A stretch of 64,000 bases of DNA from Diploscapter coronatus. Lineage: Eukaryota; Nematoda; Chromadorea; Rhabditida; Rhabditidae. The DNA lies in assembly GCA_964036155.1 (NCBI GenBank), contig OZ038422.1:52103201-52167200 (forward strand), in the 5' to 3' direction. The position numbers were made by a program, and so were the translations under genes. Below, piece by piece: positions 1 to 9,641 of this stretch. Under the pieces are notes generated by a model, which saw only the letters and a program-made list of their open reading frames with translations, searched no databases and was not told the DNA's origin. Every line of letters begins with the position of its first letter. Within the stretch, counting starts at the first letter, position 1.

Positions 1-305
1 AGATAAGTTTCAGAAAACAATCATAACTGGACGTTTTTTTAGAAGGTTTCATTACCTGAATTGTTAACAACATGTCTACTTTCTAAATAACAGGAACAAG
101 GCGTGGAAAATCCATTTGTTTATGTTTCAAAATTTGAGCAGCCTGATCGAAATTTCTATGAGTCATTCACTAGCCGGAACTCTTTAGAGTATTTCCGAAA
201 TAGAATCAAAATTCGTTGGTTTTGATGTTTCACAAACAAGCCCATTAAAGTAAAATTTCCCCAGAATAATCTTCGTCTTTTAACCAATAAAATTCAGATT
301 CCCAC

Positions 306-440
306 CGCCATGCTCGCATTGCTCTTGGTCAAATAGACCATTGCAGGATAGAACTGTTTGTTGATGAGGAAGGCATTGAAGATGGTCGCTGCCGTCGCCA
401 CGAACGAGGCCACTGTCACCAGACCCGCCGTTATTCGCAT
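306..440 (-). CDS. sel-11: HRD1/SEL-11 (synoviolin) E3 ubiquitin ligase, first exon only
   Basis: This is the first coding exon of a gene that runs off the left edge. On the minus strand ATG at 440-438 opens 45 codons with a hydrophobic first membrane segment, followed by QFYPAMVYLTKSNASMA. That block matches the start of HRD1/synoviolin, where a QFYP-x-VYLTKS-x-x-SMA sequence precedes the second membrane segment. HRD1 is the multi-pass ER membrane ubiquitin ligase of ER-associated degradation. The donor GTGGGA lies directly after codon 45; I could not place the next exon between 1 and 300, so it is probably outside the window. The order with syx-5 upstream on the same strand agrees with my recollection of C. 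elegans F55A11.3/F55A11.2. The RING domain is not visible here, so the identity rests on the N-terminal block and the context. Confidence 0.8.
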
Positions 441-1509
441 TCCCGAGGATTACTGCAGATTACCGTAATCTGGGAATTTTCTGAAAATAGTCAATAATTT
501 ATCGACCTGGAAAGTTATACTCAAAAGGATTTCTGGAATTAAAAATATGCATTTTGACATCTAAAAATAGCATAAAGTATTTCTATACTATTCTCTAAGA
601 TGTCTTATTGAAATACTACCCCAAAAATGTTCTAAAAATTTGAAAGCGAATTAAAAAATCTAGATATTCAACGGTTTCAAACCGTAATATATTCGAAAAG
701 ATATAAAGAAAAATCTAAAATTGTCTTTATGTATGTTTCACGAAATAATTGTGATAATTACAATAGAATTCTATAAATTTTCGGGTAAAATTATTTTGAG
801 AAGACGAAGATAAAATGGGGGAAATTTACAATAAATAGGGAAAGAAAAAATCACCAAAACCCCGCCTCAAGACGATTCTTTTGTAGAAATTTCTATGGAA
901 AATTATCGCATCGTCAAAAATTAGATTTTCTGTAAACTCATAGTTAAAGACTCTAAAAATTGGTTCTTATGATAAAAAAATCCACTTATGAGCCTAATTT
1001 TTAGAGACTTTCAGGAAAAAAGAAAGATATTTAGAAAAAGCTAGCCAGGACTATTTTCAGATGAAATTACATCTTTAGAAGAAAGAAGAATGCTTGCGAA
1101 TATCGATATTCTGACACTTGATGATAGGAGAAATTGTTCACCGTACAGTATCACAAGAATACAAGGTCCTCTTATAGTAGAAGTGAGGGGGCTTGTATTT
1201 CCGAGTAAAACACTCAATTATTTTAGGAATACGCAAAAATCGAGAGAAAATAGGTGTTTTTTATGAGTTGAAATATTTCTATCCCAGTCACAGTGATGAG
1301 TAAAAACTGATCTCCAATACAATGATTTCGTAAATTTGGCCTGGAGATAATTATATTTCAGAGCCTAAAACTCAGCTCTTGGAAAAAATGTCTTCAATAA
1401 AAATCAACCTTTCATTCTCTCATGTTTATTCTAACTTTAGGAAAAAAATCAGCTCATGAAAATCGATCTTGTCGATTCAAAAACCAAACTTGCACTTATT
1501 CCTTTGTGT
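441..1509. other. Spacer between sel-11 and syx-5, no gene seen
   Basis: AT-rich sequence between two minus-strand genes, holding the 3' UTR of syx-5 and the promoter/outron of sel-11. At about 1.07 kb it is longer than the roughly 100-bp gap usual in nematode operons, so co-transcription is not supported. One copy of the dispersed TATGTTTC motif lies at 732-739. No RNA gene or coding exon was recognised. Confidence 0.6.
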
Positions 1510-4413
1510 TTAGGTGAGGAAAATGATGAAGATGATGGAGAAGACGAGGAGAACGCCGAAGATCTTGATCATGAGCCAGCGATTTTTCGAGATGTTGTGG
1601 AAGTACTTCACGAGCTCGGAGTGCGCCATGTCGATGTTCAGCGCCGTGTCCTCCACGTTCGAGTCGATTCTGTGAAAATTCGATTAAATAAAAACATGCG
1701 AATTAAATTTCTTCAAGCCTAAAAATACTCTTTCTTTAAAAATAATGAAAGATTACCTCGAAATCATTTCCCCTTGTTCGTTGACGAGAACGGCCAGTTG
1801 GTTGAAGATCTGTCCCAATTCGGAAATCGAGCCCTCGATCGACTGCATCGTGTCCGCGCGCGCCTGCACGTACTTGTTCGTCTCGTCAAACACCACCTGA
1901 AATAGAAATAAAAAATATAATTAAAATATTTGTGAAAATATCGATTTTTGAATGTTTTATATTCTAGACCATTTTCAGGGAAGGAATTGGCTAACTTCCG
2001 GGTGGAAACTGTAAGATCACAAAATGCAGTCTTCCGTCCAAATTTAATAGACTTCAATTGATTTCTAGTCTACTTTTGAGAAAACATGATAATTCTGCAT
2101 ACGAAATTTTGCATCATTGAAAAATTTACAAGAAAAAACTAGAAAAAGAATTGATAATTTGAAATCTACCTGTTGTTGCTGTCTCATTTGCTCCATAGCG
2201 CCCATGTCGAGCGCGACAGCGGATCCACTGTGCTCGTCGTCCTGCAGAAGACGGGAACGGGCTGTCTGGTTGGACGATGACGGGAGCAGAGGGAACGACT
2301 CTCCGTTCGAGAACTTCTGTCGACGACTCTGCTGTTGTTTCATCGTCTGAAGTTAATTTCTTTTCTTCTAAAATTTCTCAAACACACAAATGTTTACCTC
2401 AGTACTGATTTCCAGAACACTCTGGAAGTCCTTGCTCACGTTCGCCAGCTTCGACTGCAGGCCGACCACCACGCGCTTGCTGAATAAAATAGAAGCTCGT
2501 CTTTCTTCCAAATTAACAAGTTCCACAACAATTTCAGAAGGGGTCAATATTTTTGCGAAAATTTTGAATTTTTAAAATGATTCACCTATGATCAGTGCCT
2601 TGCGTGTTGACGACTCCATTTTGGCGTCGCTGGCAAAACTCTTGCAGTGCGGCGATCTGACGATTCAGGCCGGTTATGTCCTGAAAAATAAACAGTAAAA
2701 ATCCGACATTTTATCAACTTTTCACAGAAAAATTAAATTCTAACAACAATTTCTATACAAATGATAGTGAACTAACTATAACCTTCAGTAAAATAAACTT
2801 GAACAGTAAGAATGTCGAAAAATCGTAAAAAATAATCTTTTTAAAAATTGTTATTTCTCAACGAAGATAAAAACCGCACCTCTCTGATAACCTTGGACAT
2901 GTGTTCGACCTCTTCCCTCTCGTCGAACAGAGTCTTTTTCTTCGCCATTTCCGCGAGTTTCTCCATTTTCGCGCATGTATGAGCCAGATCCTTGCCGATT
3001 GACCTAGATTATTTTTTAATTTATGTTATTTCGCAAGAAAAACCCTACTTTGCCAATTTGTTGAACTGGATTTTCTCCTGGAGGACGGCCTGTTTCGCCT
3101 GTGGACGAAAACCGTTGGCTTGAGCTTTCATCTGGAAAGAAATAATTTTTAGAAAATATTAAGAATCTTCAATAAAATTATCAAACTAATCTAAGAACGA
3201 AGGTTAATTTATTTTGAAACTTATCGAATATTTGTATTTTTCTTCCTGAAATTTTATAACTTTCCACACAATTTAGTTATGAAAAACTAATAAAAAAAGA
3301 AAAATCAATAACTCGTATGTTCAAGAAAATCTGACCTCGTAAGACTTAGCCGTAGTCCTGAACTCGGCAGTTCTGTCTCTGGACGGCATGGTGAACGAAA
3401 TCAGGTCAATCGGGTTTCCAAAGACGCTAAACTCGGGGAGAACGGGCTCTGAGGGTTCGACGAACCTGTAATTTTTTTTTTAAGTAATTAGTTTGAAGGG
3501 AAAATTGAAGTACCTTTCAAAATCTGTAGTTGGCGGGTAGAACGAGTTGGCACTGGAATAGCTCGGAAGGGGGATGGAGGAGAACGCTTCCTGGAATAAT
3601 ATTGATGAATTGAGACTTCTTGAAAATAAATAATGGCATTAGTGTCTATGTTTCAGCAAAGTCTCAGTCCTTGCTAAAACAAGCACTCTCAATTTGTATA
3701 TCACCAATCCCATTTATATTTTCGCCGGATGGGGAATCTGCTCTAAAGCTAAAATCGAAAAAAGAAATACGATTTCCTAGGTAATACATTAACAAATACA
3801 GAATTAAGATAAAATGTTCAACCTGAGCGGAATTCCAGAAGTTGGTCGGGTTGGCAGAGAGGACGGTGTTGATGGAAGAGTAGAAGGCAGAAGCTGCTTG
3901 AGGGCGCTGCTGCTTCTTGACGAGATCGCTATCTGCCTGTGGAGGAATAGGGGCTGCTTGAGACGGAGATGAGGCTGAAATTAATCCTTCTCATTTATAT
4001 TTCGAGATAATGACCAGCTAATTGTTCTATTTCAGGTCGAATTAGCCGATTTTTATAGCCTTTTGTTGATAATATCTTATCAAAGATTTTGATGATAAGT
4101 TTCAATAAAAATTTGTGCAGATTTGTTTCTTTCTTCAAGAAATACTAATGATGCCAAGTTAAATATAATGAATGATGGAAAAGTTAGCTTACAGGTTTCG
4201 AAATGAGTTAGTTTGTTGATTGATGCGGAATCCTAATGTAAAAGTCATGATAAAACTTCCATAATTGATTAAAAAAAAAAAGTTGTCTTGTCGTGTTTTA
4301 TATTGTTTTTTTTTGGAATTAGAATAATCTCCGGACTTACAGTAATCTAGGTAATATGACGAGTCGGTGGGTAGACGTCTACGCGATCGAAGAAACGAGT
4401 CCGACATCAACAA
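1510..4413 (-). CDS. syx-5: Syntaxin-5 (Qa-SNARE of ER-Golgi transport)
   Basis: Qa-SNARE for fusion of ER-to-Golgi and intra-Golgi carriers, anchored in cis-Golgi membranes. The hand-spliced model has ten or more exons: 4341-4413, 3823-3974, 3514-3590, 3336-3465, 3049-3131, 2880-3003, 2586-2680, 2398-2479, 2170-2346, 1757-1896 and 1510-1669, all with compatible phases. The exon at 3336-3465 carries SRDRTAEF, the syntaxin-5/Sed5 signature near the start of the short isoform. The middle exons give the helical Habc region. The 1757-1896 and 1510-1669 exons encode the SNARE helix, with the central-layer Gln in the stretch SISELGQIFNQL, followed by a C-terminal membrane anchor (KIFGVLLVFSIIFIIFL) and stop. 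Two in-frame ATGs lie at 4413 and 4407; the second gives a start of MSDSF. The sequence before RDRTAEF suggests the long, ER-retained type of isoform, but a start nearer that motif is possible. Confidence 0.93.
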
Positions 4414-5253
4414 ACATCGAAATTCGCCAGGAAAGCAGTGGAAAATAGCAAATTTATCGAAATCAAGCTGAAGAGAAAAAAAAGCTCAATAAAATCGATT
4501 GGAAATCGTTGAAAAATCAATCAAAATCGATGTTTTATGAAAAAAAAATAATGGAAATTTCGAGCTTTTGATAAGCAAAATCGCGAAATGTGACGCATTC
4601 CAGAACGATTCTTTCAGAAAATAACTTGGATCTACTTGTTCTAGAACGCGACTCAAGAAAATCGTCGGAAACTTCAGAAGAAAATCAATAAATCGATAAC
4701 CGGCAAAACAAACAATTGTCGAAAATGCCTGTGTCCGGTTTATGTCGACGTCACCCACTGGTTGTTCTCTCGTTTTCTCTGCCCCCTCTATTTCACCTCA
4801 CTCTCTCTCTCTCCTTCTTTTATCGATCGCTTTCGGTTATTCGTCGAATACCTAAAAGCACCCGTAGAAATGCCCACTTTTGAACGTTTTTCGACACGTC
4901 ACTTTTTGCTTGTTGATAACGAGTTTTTACTGATTTTTTCGGGGAATGGAATCTTTTTCGGAGGAATTTTGTAAGTGAAACTTACAGTAGAATTGAAACA
5001 CGTAAGCACTTTGCATCGAGCGCGATTGCCGTTCAAGAAAAACGATTCCATGATCGAGGAGTTTCAAACTTTCTACTTTTTGCAGAAATTTTTCTCGGAC
5101 CATTCAAGTTTCGTCCAGAAAATTTCAAAAATCAATATTTATTTTCGCCTAAAAAATTCCGACTTTCTTAAAAGCTACATTTTCTATGAATCGTCTTATC
5201 TAGTTTTTTCAATATTTTTTGTTAAATTTTTAAAACTAACCATCTTTCCAGAG
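4414..5253. promoter_or_regulatory. Divergent promoter region, syx-5 / MCFD2-like gene
   Basis: About 840 bp separate the head-to-head starts of syx-5 (minus) and the EF-hand gene (plus), so both promoters must lie here. A CT-rich run lies near 4795-4820. Directly before the plus-strand ATG is the sequence ATCTTTCCAG followed by AG-ATG. It is a good splice acceptor with no donor needed in the same gene, as expected for spliced-leader addition. No TATA box or factor site was assigned. Confidence 0.5.
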
Positions 5254-6885
5254 ATGCGTCTTTCCGTGGCGATTCTCTCTGTACTTGGCCTGGTCTATGT
5301 CTGGCCTGCGTCCGCGCACCAGCCGCAGCAATTTCCCGGCACCAATCAGAATCAACCACATCATCAACAGGTCGGATTTTTGTACAAATTTTCAAATTAT
5401 CTGAAAACAATTTAAAGTTGCATACGAGAAATAATAGAGGAAGAGAATATCTTCCCTTAACATCCTATACTATTTTACGTGATGCGAGGGAGGAGGTGAA
5501 TTTGTTGTGAACATTAGAATCTTGTGCATTTTTGAAACATACATGGTCAAATAAATTTGCTTTTTAATTAACGATTTTGATTGAAAAATTTTAAATGCCA
5601 ATATTGCAACAGCATCAGATTGAGCATAATTTATCTAATCTCATTTAATTTTGAAACTTATTCTTCTTGAAATTTGCGAAGTTTTCAATTTCAGCCTCCG
5701 AACAACAACCCTAACATGCAGCAGGGTCAACAGCAGCAACAGGCGCAGCAGTTCGGAGGAGAGCAGGCCAAAGATGAACAGTAAGTTCTTTATTTTTAGA
5801 AGGGAATTTTTTTTTTGAAAATAATAAAGATATCTCTCTCAATTTTTTAATAATAGAGTATTTTAACATTTTCTATTACAAATTTTGTTTTTATAATTTT
5901 AAAAATTGAACAATTTCAGCCATATCAAAGAACATTTGGACGGAAAAGTCGACCCAACCGCGAACATGACTCCTGAACAGTTGCAGGTAAATATTTTATC
6001 TATTGAAAAAGCATGCATTGGAAGATTTGGAATTTCATAGATTTCTAAGGAGGCATGATAAAGAAAGAACTTTCCTAACTCTTTTTAATTAGCTCATCTA
6101 GTTATAAAATTACGGATTTTTCAGATATTCTAATTATTTTTACCTATTTGTACTTTTCAGTTCCATTACTTCAACATGCACGACCTGGACAAGAACGGGA
6201 AACTCGACGGCGTGGAGCTCATCAAGGCTATCACACATTTCCACGCTGGTGAGTTCTTTAAAAATTTACTCTTTTCAAAAATTCTGATATTCATAGGTTT
6301 CAAGTAACATTTATTCCACCTACTTTGCATTATTGATAATGCAAAAAAATATTTGAATTGAGTAAAATTTATCAAGTTTTTTTAAAAGAATTATTCAAAT
6401 AAGTTTCAAGAGATTATAAATGAAAGGCTTGAATTTGTAAAATATATTGTGTGTATATTTATCTCCAAATAAACACAAATATACGAAATTCAGAGAATCC
6501 CGACCCTCAGCACAAAGGCCAGAACATGCCGCCCCCGCTGCCCAGTGAAGTCGAACTCGAGACCATGATCGACTCCATTCTCAAGTCAGTTTGTCTACTA
6601 TTTTTCTTTGAAAATGCAGACGTCGTTTTCAATGGATTCATTTTTCTACCTCTATTTTATTCTTGCCAATTTTTTGAAACATCTATTTTCGGGTCAAGCC
6701 GATTCTTTATTTAGATAGCATTTTTCATTTTTGAACAAGAAAAAATGTCAAATTTCAGGGACGACGACTTCAACGGCGATGGATTCATCGACTACGGAGA
6801 GTTCCTGAAGGCTCAAAAGATTCGCGAGGAGCAGGCAAGGGCCCATCAGGCACAGATGCAGGCTTCGGCCAATGCTAGGGGATAA
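5254..6885 (+). CDS. MCFD2-like EF-hand secretory protein
   Basis: Secreted or luminal calcium-binding protein of the MCFD2 type; MCFD2 partners the cargo lectin LMAN1/ERGIC-53 in ER-to-Golgi export of glycoproteins. Six exons join in frame: 5254-5370, 5695-5780, 5920-5986, 6161-6248, 6494-6584 and 6759-6885. Residues 1-21 are a signal peptide ([20 protein letters not shown], then A-H). A Gln/Asn-rich stretch of about 45 residues follows. Next come the family block HIKEHL, a first EF-hand with loop [12 protein letters not shown] and a second with loop [12 protein letters not shown]. Both loops have acidic residues at positions 1, 3 and 12. The Q/N-rich insert is longer than anything I recall in vertebrate MCFD2. 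The start is supported by an acceptor-like CCAG two bases upstream. I recall the C. elegans neighbour of syx-5 (F55A11.1) as the MCFD2 orthologue, which fits. Confidence 0.87.
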
Positions 6886-8536
6886 ATCGAAGGTAATGGG
6901 AAGATTTTGAAGAAAGGAAAGAAATGAAATGTTCTGGAATTTTACTGAACTTTTAAGATAAGAATCAATTTATGCTATTTTATTGAATCTCCAACACCAA
7001 CAAAAATCTACGATTCCGAGTTCTAGAAATCATGTGATGTGAATTGATTGAGAAAGGAAAAGCTCGTAAAACAATTTCCCTTTTCTCTTTCAGTATTTTG
7101 CATGTCATGAGTGAGTATTCGAAATTTCTTCTAGGATATTGAATTTTGGTAAAATTTCAGAATATTTTTATTTTCCCCAATCTTCACTTGAAAGAACGGG
7201 AAAGGAGATCAAAAGAAACGATGATTCAGAGAGTTTATTGAAAATAGGAGAATTTGAGATTGAAAATTATAAATTCTCGAACTTTATTAGATTTGTTTGA
7301 GCTCAAAATCTCTTCAAACTATTGGTTCAAAGGTTGCTGATTTAGTATTTATTTCATTTTTCTTGTAAATCTAATGATTCTGGTCTGCCGAAAAGTTGCT
7401 CTGTGCTATGAAAATTTGCAAATGATGCATGGTTTTACAATTTTTTAAGCCACGCCTATTTCATTCTAATTTTCTATCAATGGATAATACAAATCGAAAA
7501 TTCACTTGAAATGATGATCGTTTTACACATGATTTTTTTTCGCGATTTTGCTAGTTGATTGACTAGTGTTTTTCTTCTAAGGTTTGATTCAGCTGGAAGA
7601 TTTTAGAAGTGTTTTATCATGATTTTTCCCTACTTGATATGATAATTCTGGTCCAAAGAATGCGATTTTTATAGCATTTCGTCGATTTTATAGTAGGGTT
7701 ACTTAATCATAATTTATGTTAAATAAGTCATATTCTATCAAGGTATGAGGTGTAATAATTTCTACTTCAAATCATAATTGAATCCCACGTTTTCAAACAT
7801 GATGATCATACATAATATTTCAATCTGCATACATCATAATTCGAAAATACCTACATATTCAAATTACTACTTGTGATCTTTACTTTATGGGGTGCATAAC
7901 ATTTTTCTTATTATTTATTTGTTGGCTCTTTAATTGTTTTTATTGACGTTTTAGAAATTAATAAATATATAAAATTGGTTGATAAGAAATGGCAACCTGA
8001 AAAAGTAGTTGCACGAGTTATTGTATCATTGAATATGAGATAGTATGGAGAAGAGTCGTTTAACTTCCGAACCCTATGCTACGATGCAACTATTTTCCCG
8101 AATTACCGATAAAATAGTTATTAAAGATAAATGAATTGGATATAACTTAATTTATTTACTCAGCTGTAAATAGGCAATAATCGATTTTTCAGTCGAAACA
8201 AAGACAGCGAAAGATGAATGTTTCTTAGCGTGAAACTGAATAAATAAAAGTCCGAGCCATATTTTCGGCTCTCACACTTATTTTTTCCATCGGAAGAGCA
8301 CTTTTAAAATCGATTTTTCAAAATTTTTAATTCAAATATAAATTTCTCTTTATAAATAATTTTAGACCATAAATTAGTTTTCGCAGACTGATTCGAATAT
8401 CTTATAATATATCAATAGCATAACTATTCCCGAATATTATCGATTCGGCTACCTACCAGCTATCAATCGTCACTACAAATAATCGATTGATTTGATAACA
8501 CTCGGCTCCAACTCATTTCCCTGTGTTTGCATAATC
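6886..8536. other. Spacer between the two EF-hand genes, nothing recognised
   Basis: About 1.65 kb of AT-rich sequence. It holds the 3' UTR of the first EF-hand gene and the promoter of the second. No coding exon, RNA gene or clear mobile element was recognised, and no copy of the TATGTTTC/GAAACATA 8-mer was found. Confidence 0.55.
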
Positions 8537-9170
8537 ATGCACCTATTTTTTACTTCGATATTCATATTGCAAGGTGATTTTTTTTGTTTATTTCGTAGAT
8601 TTATGACCTTTTGGTATTTTTTAGCATATTTCGTAGTCCCTATTCAACTTACAAATCCCCAATTCGCCGCCAACGAAGAAGTTAATAATGAAGTGTATGG
8701 TTTTCGTTTGAATCTTTTTCTCACAATAATTAATTCAGACATATCAAGCAACATTTGGAAAATAAAATCGACGTTGAAAAGTTGACTGAAGAGCAGAGGA
8801 GGTAATATATTTGTTTTTATTTTCAAAAGTTTAACAAATTGAGAAGACTTATAACGAAAAAATCTCTGCCTAAAAAGGAATAATAAGGCGGAATTTTCAG
8901 GTTCCACTACTTTTCAATGAATGATCTCGACAAGGACGGTCGGATTGATGGAATTGAAATTATGAAGGCGCTTACTCACGATCACGAACAAGGAACTGGT
9001 AATTTGATACTGATTTTTCTTTTTTTTATAATTATTTTTTATGTCCCGGAATTGCGGTATCCGATGAAGAGGGTATGATAGCGATGATCGATAATGTCCT
9101 AAATGACATGGACTTGAACGGCGATGGATTCATCGATTATGCTGAGTACAGCAGGAAACGAGGGAACTAG
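8537..9170 (+). CDS. Second MCFD2-like EF-hand protein (tandem paralog)
   Basis: Shorter paralog of the preceding gene. Model: 8537-8573, 8625-8694, 8739-8801, 8901-8998 and a last exon from about 9070 to the TAG at 9168-9170. The N-terminus is a signal peptide (MHLFFTSIFILQAYFVVPI). The Q/N-rich linker is absent, so the mature protein goes almost directly into HIKQHLENKIDVEKL. EF-hand loop 1 is DLDKDGRIDGIE and loop 2 is [12 protein letters not shown], both with good ligand positions. The last intron is odd: the only acceptor I find that keeps the frame is ...CCGATGAAG, which lacks the usual TTTCAG. It may use a cryptic site, or the exon may be misplaced. Proximity and similarity suggest a local duplication. 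Function (cargo-receptor adaptor or simple Ca2+ binder) is inferred. Confidence 0.75.
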
Positions 9171-9641
9171 ATTCACGATTCTAATTGTTTTAGTGTTGTT
9201 TTGTTAGGATAATAAATTTTTATTTGAATATTAAATGATGTTTATTTTTGTTAATTACAAAAACTTTTTTGCTATAAAAGATTTTCGAAAAAATAAACCA
9301 CACCATGATGATCAGCGTGAAAAACTGAACAACATATGTGAAAATCAGCCCGATTTGCGAACCTTTGTTTATACCCTTTTGTTAAAGACTGGTTTTTACT
9401 GACATTGACTCTTTAAATATATCTCTTCATTAAATATTAATAGAATTTTAAAGTCGATGACATTTTATTTGCATCAAGACAAAAATAACGGAATACATTG
9501 ATGTTTTGTTAATGTCGTTCTAATTCACCTGCCGATTGAAGTATATAAATTGGAGTTTTCTAGAACGTATCAGACAAAGCGCGATAAATTTCGACTCTAT
9601 TGGTACCTATAACATTGTCTAATTTTTCAATCATTTTATCT
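9171..9641. other. Spacer containing copy 1 of a dispersed repeat
   Basis: Gap of about 470 bp between the EF-hand gene and the receptor gene. Positions about 9301-9425 match 58591-58700 in the same orientation (see the repeat entries). The remainder is AT-rich with no recognised gene. Confidence 0.55.
9301..9425 (+). repeat. Dispersed repeat, copy 1
   Basis: Shares the blocks TGAAAAACTG, ATATGTGAAAATCA, GCGAACC and TGACATT-x-ACTCTT in the same order and at similar spacing with 58591-58700. The two copies have drifted but align over about 110-125 bp. No terminal repeats or target duplication were resolved, so the element type is unknown. Confidence 0.6.

Noticed and set aside
2117..2350. Plus-strand Cys-rich open frame
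   Set aside because: It is the antisense shadow of the Gln-rich syntaxin-5 exon at 2170-2346.
4790..4830. CT-rich tract as a special regulatory repeat
   Set aside because: Simple CT tracts before genes are common in nematodes and often reflect trans-splice or promoter context. Nothing specific can be supported.
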